NCBI GenBank assembly: GCA_036971475.1
Contig: JBAIZL010000001.1
Location: 95,612,350-95,676,349 of the forward strand
Direction of reading: 5' to 3'
DNA length: 64,000 nucleotides
DNA from: Prosapia bicincta
Lineage: Eukaryota > Arthropoda > Insecta > Hemiptera > Cercopidae
Below, one piece after another: positions 26,236-39,600 of this stretch. The notes beneath the pieces are model-generated. The model was not told where the DNA came from. It worked only from the letters and a program-made list of their open reading frames with translations, and ran no database searches. Numbering within the stretch: the stretch's first letter is position 1; each line of letters starts with the position of its first letter. Made by a program: the position numbers and the translations under genes.

Positions 26236-26300
26236 GGGGTTTGCCAACCAGTGGTACGTGGGAAGATTTCAGGTAGTACTTGTCACGTGGCTCATCAAGG
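26236..26300 (+). mobile_element. Possible solitary hAT-type terminus
   Basis: CAGGGGTTTGCCAACCAGTG followed by GTACGTGG resembles the common hAT end type CAGNGGTTNNCAACC with GGTACG. I could not find a matching inverted end within about 1 kb downstream, so this is at best a fragment. Confidence 0.3.
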
Positions 26301-27224
26301 AGCTCGCCAAATTAGTTGGAACTACAGAAAAAATTTATTGATTTAACAGAAATCCATGACAGTTCCATGATAGTTCCATGATGATGCTTTTAAAAAGAAA
26401 TCATTAATAGACTTCTGAATCGCGTGTAAATCCAGGTATCCAATGCTCTTCCGGAAATCTATGCTGTTTTTTATGCCATTTGTCACTAGTTATTTGTGTG
26501 AGTGGTTTTTCTGAACTGCTGTATATAGTGTTGAAGAGGGTAACATTAAGTTCAATTACTCCTGTAATTGACTCTTTACTAACAGGAAAACAGCAACAAG
26601 GCTTCGCAGTACCGGTAATCAAAATGTACATTGATCACTTGATACCTTCACAATACCTTCACTGATCATTGTTGATTTGTATGTTATTTTGGCGGTTTTT
26701 GTACCAATCGTATAACATTTTTTTTAGATATGAATATTAAATAAAATTGTAATATGCATAATTGCTTAAATTTTCTTTAACTGTCTTATCGTTATTCAAA
26801 ATTAATAGAAAAGTGAATGAATAATTAAATAGTTTAATTACTTATTTAATAAAAACAAAGTGAATAATGGACGCGTTCCTGACAAAAAATGTTTTTTTAA
26901 AACATTAGGAGAAAATGTTTTTTAAAAAAGATAGTCGACTGTTTCTAGTTTAAGCTGGGTCTGTACGTGTATATTACCCGTCATTACTTTATTAATCAAT
27001 CCACCGCTGTCCTTTTATTTTTTTAAATTACATTCAGACAAATACTTTTTATTAGATCTAGTTTGAACTGACATTTTTATAGTAGCCTTGCCGTTACTAT
27101 AAACAACAATTTCTTAAAATTTTATTTTAACTAATGGAATACAATTTATGACAAATTCACAGGGATAAGAAGCTTTTAAATATTTAATTATACTATCACA
27201 CTTTTTAGTTAATTAAAGCTTAGC

Positions 27225-27462
27225 TAGTGAGACCAATTCACCAAAGGTAAACACTAAAAGAGTGTGCTCAAAATCTCACTAAACACTAGTTTATTAATAC
27301 AGGCTATTTTCGGTCCCGATGTCGCATTCATCAATGACTGGCTAATTCTGACTAGCCCAACTAGTAAGTGCTAGTCAATTAATGATGAAGACAACATCGT
27401 CGTCAAAACTAGTATGTATTAATAAGCTACTTTTTAGTGAGATTTCAAGTACAATCTTTTAA
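27225..27462. mobile_element. Foldback element, left of nested pair
   Basis: The left arm at about 27258-27330 (AAATCTCACTAAACACTAGT) pairs with about 27400-27460 (AAAACTAGTATG..TTTTTAGTGAGATTT). The interior has GATGAAGACAACATCGTCGTCAAAAC, a variant of the recurrent hairpin. Sequence after 27774 (GGCACTCTTTTGATATTTACTC) resembles the reverse complement of this element's left edge, so the next foldback may be inserted into it. Confidence 0.5.
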
Positions 27463-27774
27463 TTTTTGTAGAAATAAAACTACTGGTTTGCGAGTCAAGC
27501 GTTGCCATTTATTAATTTAGAGGTGACGTTTCGATAATATATTCGTTACCATCTTCAGACCTTGTGTACAAGCAATATTTAGCAAGCACTAGGCACTGTA
27601 ACAATCACCTCACACGAATCATTCGACCAACCGACTAACAGAACTGTGCTGTAGAGCGACTGGACCGCAAGTAACGCTGAAATAATCCCTGAAGATGGTA
27701 ACGAATATCTTGTCGAAACGTAACCACTAAATTAATCAAATTAGTAAAACAGTCGTTTTATTTCTACAAAATTT
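27463..27774. mobile_element. Foldback element with two copies of the hairpin motif
   Basis: The arms 27463-27559 and 27689-27774 are inverted copies (TTTTGTAGAAATAAAAC, GTTACCATCTTCAG and complements). Each arm carries CTGAAGATGGTAACGAATAT followed by TCGAAACGT: at 27527-27558 on the minus strand and 27689-27720 on the plus strand. The roughly 130-bp loop is unrelated and more GC-rich. PLE relationship is inferred from the shared motif. Confidence 0.7.
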
Positions 27775-29693
27775 AAAACTAGCGAGTGTAATATGAAGGC
27801 ACTCTTTTGATATTTACTCTTATTATTAAGGCTTTGTTCAGGAAACATGTTAACAACAGATTTGTATATTTTGTCCACAATGCAAGGAATCACCCTTTTT
27901 GTTAAATATCTTTATGTTTTTTTTATTTTTTAAATATTTACTAACCATATTATTAGATTTTCTTACAAATGTACGCTAAAATTTTATTGAGTGAACAATG
28001 TTCATTAAAAAAAACATTTTTAGAATAAATGTCGACAAATTTTGTAAATTAAGCCTAATGTAATTAATAGGGGATGGTTGACAATGTAACCTAAAACCAC
28101 AATAGCGAGGAATGTAATCAAGTATTAGCTTAACAAAATTAGGTTTACAAAATTATATCTAATTGCATCGTAATTAAGTATAGAACCTACTTAGGCGTAA
28201 GTTAGGTTATAGAATAAGGCAGTAATTATATTTTACTTTTTACATTTGTTTTCACTTTGTTAATATTTGATTAACTATTTTTTATCGTCAATTACATAAA
28301 TTTAGTTTGGGATTGATAACAAAATACGCGCCATTCTAATGAAAGTTAATCTGTAGTGTGGGGTCTGTGATAATAGTGCAAATTGACTTTAAAATAGTTT
28401 ACCCTATTTCCGTCACAGATTTATGGAAATAGGATATATGTTTATAGGGTATTGTGGAGATAGCTAACAACAATTGTTGTATTTTTACAGTTTGAAATTT
28501 TACGTTTGTTTAAAGACAAAAGTTTAAAAAACTACTAAAAATTCAATTTCTGACAAATATTTTTAAATTAAGAAAATACCACATTTGGGGCTCTCTCCAC
28601 ATTTTACTTTTCAATAGGTCTATTTGTGGTGATTTTAGTATTAGTTTTTCGTCAATTTGTCTTTTCTTAAGAAAACACTTTTTTTGTTATTACACTAGAG
28701 AGAGACAAACTGACAACAGAAATAGTTCATTACTGAGAAACATTTTTAATCATTTATAACTAAATCTCTCACATAAAAATGTCTTTCAGAAACATAGTTT
28801 CTCAACATTTGGACTGAGAAAGCTTTATAGTTAAAAAAAAAACTAACACCACCACAAAGCAAAATCCATTTTAAACGATTAACAGTGGACGCTTTAATAT
28901 TGATCAGGCCCAGTTCATTCCTTGATTGTCTTCCTGACAAAACAAACCTGTCAAACGTGTTGCGTCTAATCCGATTATTCTAATAAGTTTCTTTCTGTTC
29001 CAGGTGCCTTTTTGGGAGTGCATGAATCGGACGTTGGAAGGTAGAGTAAATAGTTTCTTGTACCTTAGTGAAAGAGCAAAGTATTTTTAAAAGAAGTATT
29101 TATACATTCCTTGATGATTACAATTTGTATTAGGAAAATTTTAAAAAAGTAATAATGAACTGGGAAAATTGTTTTACCTCATTGATTTGTCAACTTGTGT
29201 TTTGAATAAAAATGTGTAATGAAAAAATTAATTTAATTTTTATTTCACTTTTAAACTAGGCGCTTTTACTTTAAATGACTTTATTTACTTGTATGTTTTC
29301 TATTTAAAAATAGTTTTTCGTAAACTATAATATACCAACCAAAAATATCAACATTACATGTACAAACTAATACGAAATACTATGCTTTAGTAAGTTTTTC
29401 ATAAATTACAAGTTCGACCAGTGGGTTAAAGACAAACGCAAACTTATTTGTTGTTATTTAAATGAATATAAGAAATAAAACATTGACATTAATTAGTGTT
29501 TAAGCATTAGTTTCATGTACTGTCTTTCTAACAGTACACCCAACACAATTTCTGAAAAATTGTTTGTATTTATCCCAAGTTTGTTAATTTTATTTAAAAC
29601 TAGCAAACTTCGTACCGCCTAAAAGTAAAGGAATGGCGTGTTAACATTAGCTGAACTTATTGTAGTATTTTATTAACATAATAATTTCTGAAG
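27775..29693. other. AT-rich sequence without recognisable gene
   Basis: I see no supported gene or element. A 64-codon minus frame at 28746-28940 has no domain. Confidence 0.45.
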
Positions 29694-29705
29694 TTATAGT
29701 AGTCG

Positions 29706-29872
29706 CAATGAAAATATTGGAAAGAACCCCAATACCACAAAAATAATCAAAAATAACAAATAAAACGAGTTACTTAAGATTAAACCCTATTTTGATTACT
29801 TTTGTGGTATTATGGTTCTTTCCAATATTTTCATTGTAATATATTGTACCACTGTGCTCTTGATATTGTGTA
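29706..29872. mobile_element. 167-bp inverted-repeat element with 12-bp target-site duplication
   Basis: TTATAGTAGTCG occurs immediately left (29694-29705) and right (29873-29884), a perfect 12-bp direct repeat. The element starts CAATGAAAATATTGGAAAG and its inverted copy ends at about 29837, followed by a unique tail ATATTGTACCACTGTGCTCTTGATATTG that is nearly identical to the tail of 23796-24045. A duplication of this length fits target-primed retrotransposition (PLE or LINE type) better than a cut-and-paste transposon. No coding capacity, so it is non-autonomous. Confidence 0.75.
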
Positions 29873-29884
29873 TTATAGTAGTCG

Positions 29885-30421
29885 ATCGAGAAAAGTGTGG
29901 CAATAAAAGTTTTTGATTGAATGTTATTATTTATTGAAATACACTCGGATATACAATATTTTTGGTTTTTCTCTCTGATGCGTTGGCCTACACAAATAAA
30001 TCGGAAGGTTTTCCGACGCGTGAGCAAGCCTCATACAGCTGTTAATGTGAGAAGCATCAATTTTCAAAATTAAGTTCAAATATTTTAAATTTTTTGAGTG
30101 TTGCTTAGCAATTAAAATTTGAAATAAATCCAACGAAATGTATTCTCATAATATAAAATAGAAAATCTGATTTTATGCTATTTTGGTACTTAAAAAATAC
30201 ACGTTGAAAAAAATTATGTCGTCGGAAAGCTGTTTTACTAAAAACCTAGCGCCGTTTTATAGGCTAATATTTATCCGTTAAAATTAATTAGTTTGGTTTT
30301 TGGTCACGTACCCTCTGTACCCCTCTGACTACGCCCTTGAGACTTACTATGCCAACAACCTGCCCAGGAATGTACTCAACAATTTTACAAAGTTTCATGG
30401 TGAACGGATCAGGCGCGCGCG

Positions 30422-30452
<31 letters not shown>

Positions 30453-30998
30453 ATTCATTTTTATGTATATAGATTTACTCATCTCGATAAATTCCCGTCT
30501 ATTGTATATCATCCATGCAAGAGCTCTTAATTTCTATGAGCTTTTTATACCTGCGCTCACAAACAGCTACGTTTGATGTTTAAAGAAGAACTTCTTAAGC
30601 ATGCTCTCCCTTTCATAAAGTTTCTTTTCCTACCATTTTAACGATTACCTTGATATAATTTCAAGACATTGTGCAATGTCGGCAAAAGACTTGAATGTCT
30701 GCAGCTCCTTTTGGCTACGGTGTACATTTGAGACATAAAACATATTTTGAGCAACTAAATGGCCCGGCTGTGACGTATGTCCACAAGAGTATCGCTGAAC
30801 AAAGGACGAGGTATTAATGAATTTTCAAAAAAGTCCTATATAAATATTTCTATGTAAAGTTTAGTTTATGAAAACTTAAAGCACTTCAGTTTTTGTTATT
30901 TCGTTATTGAATCTTGAATCGTATTTTCTAAATAAAGACAAACTGCTCGTGTACTTTGTTTATTGAGCAGACATATTCTTGAATTCCAGTGTGTTAAT
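29885..30998. other. AT-rich sequence without recognisable gene
   Basis: Only the compound GC/AC microsatellite listed separately can be supported. Overlapping 68-85 codon frames at 29770-30133 are shadows in the element above and its flank. Confidence 0.45.
30413..30453. repeat. Compound (GC)n(AC)n microsatellite
   Basis: GC dinucleotides at 30413-30430 continue directly into AC dinucleotides to about 30453. Strictly alternating purine-pyrimidine, a strong Z-DNA-type sequence by known rules. Confidence 0.93.
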
Positions 30999-31006
30999 AT
31001 TATTAA

Positions 31007-31691
31007 TACAGATGGGAAGATACCTAAAATTTCCGTTCCGATTTCGGTTTCAATTTTATTTTATTCTCGATTCTTTCAAGTTATAGGCCTACAGGTTTAC
31101 ATGATATTATCTAATAATGAATTCAGTTAACATCTTGCTCATATGGTGATGTCTTTTAAAAGTTCCGTTTTAATGTCATAGCCTACACAAAGCGTTCAAC
31201 TTTGATTTATGAATAGGAATTTCTGAAAACATGACACACTTATCGGATAAAAGTAATAATTTATTTAAAATTACAAATATGACCCACAGTTGACAGTTAC
31301 AATATAACTTCAGTAATAGCCATTTCAGTTTGTATAACTACATAAAATGGAACTACCTCTTATTTTGTTTTGTTTTGACATCTATGAAGCGGTGGAGGAG
31401 TAGGGGAGGCCAGACACGGGGAGGTAGTGAGAGTGTCGAGCCTGCATGAGTGAGACAGGAGAGCGAGATGAGCGGTGTCAAAAGGACCAGATTGCTTCCG
31501 AGCAACGTTGTTGTTGTGTCACAAATAATAATTACTTTCCCAATAAATTACAACGAACACGTATTTTATAAATTTAAAAAACAAGAATCGGAATCGGCAC
31601 TTTAACCAATGAAGAATCGAGTATCGAAGATTACTCGATACTATTTGAATCGACGGTTCCTTGTATTGCAATCTGAATCTGCCCATCTCTA
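31007..31691. mobile_element. hAT-type non-autonomous DNA transposon (685 bp)
   Basis: The left end TACAGATGGGAAGAT matches the right end on the opposite strand, TAGAGATGGGCAGAT, at 13 of 15 positions. ATTATTAA lies at 30999-31006 and again at 31692-31699, a perfect 8-bp target-site duplication. Subterminal sequence repeats GATTTCGG/GAATCGG motifs in inverted orientation. The interior is more GC-rich near 31381-31500 and has no transposase, so movement would need an enzyme supplied elsewhere. Confidence 0.85.
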
Positions 31692-31699
31692 ATTATTAA

Positions 31700-33660
31700 G
31701 AAATTTTAATTCACTCATTTTGTTAACTTGTCTTATTGTAAGCTTTAAATTTACTGAAATGTCATTTAATTTTCAAAACTTCATCTTGAGGGTATAATTT
31801 ATTCTCTAGTCATCTCAAAGAAATCTCTAACTGCAAGAGACGTATTTTAATACGTATTTAAATGCAATTTGGCTCTTCCTGACAAATGTCGAAAGCTGGC
31901 GAGGCTCATAACATCAACTCATTGTGGTGGCTTGCATCAGTGTATACAGGTATTATGAATTACGGTACCTAAGAGCTATGAAAAATGAATTAATATAGAG
32001 AGGGTTAAAATACATCGTTGTATAAAAACATTCTATCTATAACTAGACTTATAAATAGTTTCGATTTAGCTGTTTATAAATTTTAAAACAATTGAGTAAT
32101 GCTAATTATAAAATAAATTGGGAGGGACAGTCCCACTGTTTACACAAAATGATTCTGTTTTTTGTTGGTTTAGGTAAAATTTGAGACAACTCGAGAATAA
32201 AACTATATTTAGGATATCTTCACCGAAGCAAAATCATAATATTTATGTAATTCAGAGATCCCAGGTTCGCTTCTCCCTATCAACATTTGTTTTTCAGCTT
32301 GATATTCCGCTACCTTATCCTGTATTCCAAATGGGAAGAAGTAGGTTTAAAGCTAAGAAGAAAATCTTTTCCCAACAAGCACAGCAACATAAACTCGATA
32401 AAAAAAGGTCGCAGTAGAATTTATAACCAAATATGTGTGTTGGGTTTTGGGAGAATCACATTAAGCGTAATACGTGTGGCTGTGGACGACCCTGCTTTGA
32501 TATTCTTGCATGCGTACGTGATTGCGAAATTATTCATATGGCATTGCAATGCTTTGGCTACTAGCTCGTTAGCTAGGGTATCAGGTGTGGGAGCGCTCTA
32601 GTGGTAATCTCAGGAAGCTGAACCCGTAATGCATACAAATGTTTATTTTCGCGAAACACATTGGCTGCAGTTTGAATACAGTAATTTAATTATTTTATGT
32701 GTTTGAAAATTGCACTTTTACGGAATATTAAATGAAAATATGAAATATTTATAAAGACGATCTCGTTGGTAGAGAATCAACATAAAATTAAATTAAAAAC
32801 TGCAACATCTGTTTATTATCTTTTAAATTAGTCTACAAAATCAAGCAAATTAAACAACTAGTGAACTTCCAATAAATAATTTTTTTATGGAAAGTTTAAA
32901 GTCAACGACTTCTTGAGAAAAATAACTATTCTGCTGTTTGATACCCCGAAGTTTGCAACAAACTGGAGATGCAGGACTTAATAAAATCCATGGGGACTTG
33001 AGGTTTATATCAGGGTAAACAATAATTCTTTTATAAGCTTACCAAGCAATTGTAAGACAAATAAAAAACCGTTTTGAAAATAACAGTTATTTTTGAGGAA
33101 ATTACATCAATAGTTCTCCGAATAGCGGGCTGGTTATTTATCTTTTCAAACACAACTTTCTATAAATTATGTAAACTTGGAAAACTTTTTAAATAGTTCT
33201 ACCTTTCTCTTATATTTTAAGGCGACCAGTCAGTGTAACTATTCACGCCTATGAACGACTCTGATTTAAGGTAGGTGTGGTTAAGATAGGTAAATAAAAC
33301 TCCTTGGGCAGCGTACTTTAAATAGACCTCTATATCGGCGTCATGAAAAGGTATCCTTTCTTGTAAGAAGTATAAGAAAACGTATATGTAAATAGAAAGG
33401 ATTAAGGAAAGAGAACACATCACTTCTCGTCCAGTGAATAAGAGAAAATTACGGGTTCCCGTAACAGAGTGGATAACAGGTTGGACCTACTCTTATCAAG
33501 GTTGAAGACAAGACTTCCCAGTACCTGGCACTTTTTTCTCAAGTCCCGTAAATTTTTAATTTTATTTTTTCATAAGTTAAAGGCGGGATAGTATCATATA
33601 ATAACCCTTTCATCGGTTTTATTGAATTTTATATGGTTTTTCAGTTATATAACTCTTTCG
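31700..33660. other. Unique flank left of the 103-bp satellite
   Basis: No gene supported. Frames of 78 and 104 codons at 32181-32601 overlap in two registers with no domain. A 68-codon minus frame at 33217-33423 is likewise unsupported. Confidence 0.45.
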
Positions 33661-36600
33661 GTTCGTTATTGGTCATTCAATTATCACAATTAAAATAAGG
33701 TTTGTTGACGATTGTTGGGATGTATCATCAAGTGTGTGAGCAAACGTTTTCTCTTTACTTTTGGTTCGTTATTGGTCATTCAATTATCACAATTAAAATA
33801 AGGTTTGTTGACGATTGTTGGGATGTATCATCAAGTGTGTGAGCAAACGGTTTCTCTTTACTTTTGGTTCGTTATTGGTCATTCAATTATCACAATTAAA
33901 ATAAGGATTGTTGACGATTCGTGGGATGTATCATCAAGTCCGTGATCAAACGTTTTCTCTTTACTTTTGGTTCGTTATTGGTCATTCAATTATCACAATT
34001 AATATAAGGTTTGTTGACGATTGTTGGGATGTATCATCAAGTCCTTGATCAAACGTTTTCTCTTTACTTTTAGTTCGTTATTGGTCATTAAATTATCACA
34101 ATTAAAATAATGATTGTTGACGGTTGTTGGGATGTATCATCAAGTGTGTGAACAAACGTTTTCTCTTTACTTTTGGTTCGTTATTGGTCATTAAATTATC
34201 ACAAATAAAATAATGTTTGTTGACGGTTGTTGGGATGTATCATCAAGTGTGTGATCAAACGTTTTCTCTTTACTTTTGGTTCGTTATTGGTCATTAAATT
34301 ATCACAAATAAAATAATGTTTGTTGACGGTTGTTGGGATGTATCATCAAGTGTGTGAACAAACGTTTTCTCTTTACTTTTGGTTCGTTATTGGTCATTAA
34401 ATTATCACAAATAAAATAATGTTTGTTGACGGTTGTTGGGATGTATCATCAAGTGTGTGAACAAACGTTTTCTCTTTACTTTTGGTTCGTTGTTGGTCAT
34501 TAAATTATCACAAATAAAATAATGTTTGTTGACGATTGTTGGGATGTATCATCAAGTGTGTGAGCAAACGGTTTCTCTTTACTTTTGGTTCGTTATTGGT
34601 CATTCAATTATCACAATTAAAATAAGGTTTGTTGACGATTGTTGGGATGTATCATCAAGTGTGTGAGCAAACGTTTTCTCTTTACTTTTGGTTCGTTATT
34701 GGTCATTCAATTATCACAATTAAAATAAGGTTTGTTGACGATTGTTGGGATGTATCATCAAGTGTGTGAGCAAACGGTTTCTCTTTACTTTTGGTTCGTT
34801 ATTGGTCATTCAATTATCACAATTAAAATAAGGATTGTTGACGATTGTTGGGATGTATCATCAAGTCCGTGATCAAACGTTTTCTCTTTACTTTTGGTTC
34901 GTTATTGGTCATTCAATTATCACAATTAATATAAGGTTTGTTGACGATTGTTGGGATGTATCATCAAGTCCTTGATCAAACGTTTTCTCTTTACTTTTGG
35001 TTCGTTATTGGTCATTAAATTATCACAATTAAAATAATGATTGTTGACGGTTGTTGGGATGTATCATCAAGTGTGTGAACAAACGTTTTCTCTTTACTTT
35101 AGGTTCGTTATTGGTCATTAAATTATCACAAATAAAATAATGTTTGTTGACGGTTGTTGGGATGTATCATCAAGTGTGTGATCAAACGTTTTCTCTTTAC
35201 TTTTGGTTCGTTATCGGTCATTAAATTATCACAAATAAAATAATGTTTGTTGACGGTTGTTGGGATGTATCATCAAGTGTGTGAACAAACGTTTTCTCTT
35301 TACTTTTGGTTCGTTATTGGTCATTAAATTATCACAAATAAAATAATGTTTGTTGACGGTTGTTGGGATGTATCATCAAGTGTGTGAACAAACGTTTTCT
35401 CTTTACTTTTGGTTCGTTGTTGGTCATTAAATTATCACAAATAAAATAATGTTTGTTGACGGTTGTTGGGATCTATCATCAAGTGTGTGAACAAACGTTT
35501 TCTCTTTACTTTTGGTTCGTTATTGGTCATTAAATTATCACAATTAAAATAATGTTTGTTGACGGTTGTTGGGATGTATCATCAAGTGTGTGAGCAAACG
35601 TTTTCTCTTTACTTTTGTTTCGTTATTGGTCATTAAATAATCACAATTAAAATAATGTTTGTTGACGGTTGTTGGGGTGTATCATCAAGTGTCTAAGCAA
35701 ACGTTTTCTCTTTACTTTTGGTTCGTTATTGGTCATTCAATTATCACAATTAAAATAATGTTTGTTGACGATTGTTGGGATGTATCATCAAGTATGTGAG
35801 CAAACGTTTTCTCTTTACTTTTGGTTCGTTATTGGTCATTAAATAATCACAATTAAAATAATGTTTGTTGACGATTGTTGGGATGTATCATCAAGTGTGT
35901 GAGCAAACGTTTTCTCTTTACTTTTGGTTCGTTATTGGTCATTAAATAATCACAATTAAAATAATGTTTGTTGACGATTGTTGGGATGTATCATCAAGTG
36001 TGTGAGCAAACGTCTTCTCTTTACTTTTGGTTCGTTATTGGTCATTAAATTATCATAATTAAAATAATGTTTGTTGGCGATTGTTAGGATGTATTATCAA
36101 GTGTGTGAGCAAACGTTTTCTCTTTACTTTTGGTTCGTTATTGGTCATTAAATTATCACAATTAAAATAATGATTGTTGACGGTTGTTGGGATGTATCAT
36201 CAAGTGTGTGAACAAACGTTTTTTCTTTACTTTTGGTTCGTTATTGGTCATTGAATTAACACAAATAAAATAATGTTTGTTGACGGTTGTTGGGATGTAT
36301 CATCAAGTGTGTGAACAAACGTTTTCTCTTTACTTTTGGTTCGTTATTGGTCATTCAATTATCACAATTAAAATAATGTTTGTTGACGATTGTTGGGATG
36401 TATCATCAAGTGTGTGAGCAAACGATTTCTCTTTACTTTTGGTTCGTTATTGGTCATTAAATTATCACAATTAAAATAATGTTTGTTAACGATTGTTGGG
36501 ATGTATCATCAAGTGTGTGAGCAAACGTTTTCTCTTTACTTTTGGTTCGTTATTGGTCACTAAATAATCACAATTAAAATAATGTTTGTTGACGATTGTT

Positions 36601-39600
36601 GGGATGTATCATCAAGTGTGTGAGCAAACGTTTTCTCTTTACTTTTGGTTCGTTAGTGGTCATTAAATTATCATAATTAAAATAATGTTTGTTGACGGTT
36701 GTTGGGATGTATCATCAAGTGTGTGAGCAAACGTTTTCTCTTTACTTTTGGTTCGTTATTGGTCATTCAATTATCACAATTAAAATAAGGTTTGTTGACG
36801 ATTGTTGGGATGTATCATCAAGTCCGTAATCAAACGTTTTCTCTTTACTTTTGGTTCGTTATTGGTCATTAAATTATCACAATTAAAATAATGATTGTTG
36901 ACGGTTGTTGGGATGTATCATCAAGTGTGTGAACAAACGTTTTCTCTTTACTTTTATTTCGTTATTGGTCATTAAATTATCACAAATAAAATAATGTTTG
37001 TTGACGGTTGTTGGGATGTATCATCAAGTGTGTGAACAAACGTTTTCTCTTTACTTTTGGTTCGTTATTGGTCATTAAATTATCACAAATAAAATAATGT
37101 TTGTTGACGGTTGTTGGGATGTATCATCAAGTGTGTGAACAAACGTTTTCTCTTTACTTTTGGTTCGTTATTGGTCATTCAATTATCAGAATTAAAATAA
37201 TGTTTGTTGACGATTGTTGGGATATATCATCAAGTTTGTGAACAAACGTTTTCTCTTTACTTTTGGTTCGTTAATGGTCATTAAATTATCACAATTAAAA
37301 TAATGTTTGTTGACGGTTGTTTAGATGTATCATCAAGTGTGTGAACAAACGTTTTCTCTTTACTTTTGGTTCGTTATTGGTCATTAAATTATCACAATTA
37401 AAATAATGATTGTTGACGGTTGTTGGGATGTATCATCAAGTGTGTGAACAAACGTTTTTTCTTTACTTTTGGTTCGTTATTGGTCATTGAATTAACACAA
37501 ATAAAATAATGTTTGTTGACGGTTGTTGAGATGTATCATCAAGTATGTGAGCAAACGTTTTCTCTTTACTTTTGTTTCGTTATTGGTCATTCAATTATCA
37601 GAATTAAAATAATGTTTGTTGACGATTGTAGGGATATATCATCAAGTTTGTGAACAAACGTTTTCTCTTTACTTTTGGTTCGTTATTGGTCATTAAATTA
37701 TCACAATTAAAATAATGTTTGTTGACGGTTGTTGGGATGTATCATCAAGTGTGTGAACTAACGGTTTCTCTTTACTTTTGGTTCGTTATTGGTCATTAAA
37801 TTATCACAATTAAAATAATGATTGTTGACGGTTGTTGGGATGTATCATCAAGTGTGTAATCAAACATTTTTTCTTTACTTTTGGTTCGTTATTGGTCATT
37901 GAATTAACACAAATAAAATAAGGTTTGTTGACGGTTGTTGGGATGTATCAGCAAGTATGTGAGCAAACGTTTTCTCTTTACTTTTGTTTCGTTATTGGTC
38001 ATTCAATTATCAGAATTAAAATAATGTTTGTTGACGATTGTTGGGATATATCATCAAGTTTGTGAACAAACGTTTTCTCTTTACTTTTGGTTCGTTATTG
38101 GTCATTAAATTATCACAATTAAAATAATGTTTGTTGACGGTTGTTGGGATGTATCATCAAGTGTGTGAACTAACGGTTTCTCTTTACTTTTGGTTCGTTA
38201 TTGGTCATTAAATTATCACAATTAAAATAATGATTGTTGACGGTTGTTGGGATGTATCATCAAGTGTGTGAACAAACATTTTTTCTTTACTTTTGGTTCG
38301 TTATTGGTCATTGAATTAACACAAATAAAACAATGTTTGTTGACGGTTGTTTAGATGTATCATTAAGTGTGTGAACAAACGTTTTCTCTTTACTTTTGGT
38401 TCGTTATTGGTCATTGAATTATCACAATTAAAATAAGGTTTGTTGACGATTGTTGGGATGTATCATCAAGTGTGTGAGCAAACGTTTTCTCTTTACTTTT
38501 GGTTCGTTATTGGTCATTCAATTATCACAATTAAAATAAGGTTTGTTGACGATTGTTGGGATGTATCATCAAGTGTGTGAGCAAACGGTTTCTCTTTACT
38601 TTTGGTTCGTTATTGGTCATTCAATTATCACAATTAAAATAAGGATTGTTGACGATTGTTGGGATGTATCATCAAGTCCGTGATCAAACGTTTTCTCTTT
38701 ACTTTTGGTTCGCTATTGGTCATTCAATTATCACAATTAATATAAGGTTTGTTGACGATTGTTGGGATGTATCATCAAGTCCTTGATCAAACGTTTTCTC
38801 TTTACTTTTGGTTCGTTATTGGTCATTAAATTATCACAATTAAAATAATGATTGTTGACGATTGTTGGGATGTATCATCAAGTGTGTGAACAAACGTTTT
38901 CTCTTTACTTTAGGTTCGTTATTGGTCATTAAATTATCACAAATAAAATAATGTTTGTTGACGGTTGTTGGGATGTATCATCAAGTGTGTGATCAAACGT
39001 TTTCTCTTTACTTTTGGTTCGTTATTGGTCATTAAATTATCACAAATAAAATAATGTTTGTTGACGGTTGTTGGGATGTATCATCAAGTGTGTGAACAAA
39101 CGTTTTCTCTTTACTTTTGGTTCGTTATTGGTCATTAAATTATCACAAATAAAATAATGTTTGTTGACGGTTGTTGGGATGTATCATCAAGTGTGTGAAC
39201 AAACGTTTTCTCTTTACTTTTGGTTCGTTGTTGGTCATTAAATTATCACAAATAAAATAATGTTTGTTGACGGTTGTTGGGATCTATCATCAAGTGTGTG
39301 AACAAACGTTTTCTCTTTACTTTTGGTTCGTTATTGGTCATTAAATTATCACAATTAAAATAATGTTTGTTGACGGTTGTTGGGATGTATCATCAAGTGT
39401 GTGAGCAAACGTTTTCTCTTTACTTTTGTTTCGTTATTGGTCATTAAATAATCACAATTAAAATAATGTTTGTTGACGGTTGTTGGGGTGTATCATCAAG
39501 TGTCTAAGCAAACGTTTTCTCTTTACTTTTGGTTCGTTATTGGTCATTCAATTATCACAATTAAAATAATGTTTGTTGACGATTGTTGGGATGTATCATC

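Larger units (their letters stand above)
24837..27224. other. AT-rich sequence without recognisable gene
   Basis: Contains a (GT)n tract and a possible lone hAT terminus, listed separately. Open frames of 60-79 codons (25455-25694 minus, 26404-26631 minus, 26480-26665 plus) overlap each other and have no recognisable domain. Confidence 0.45.
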
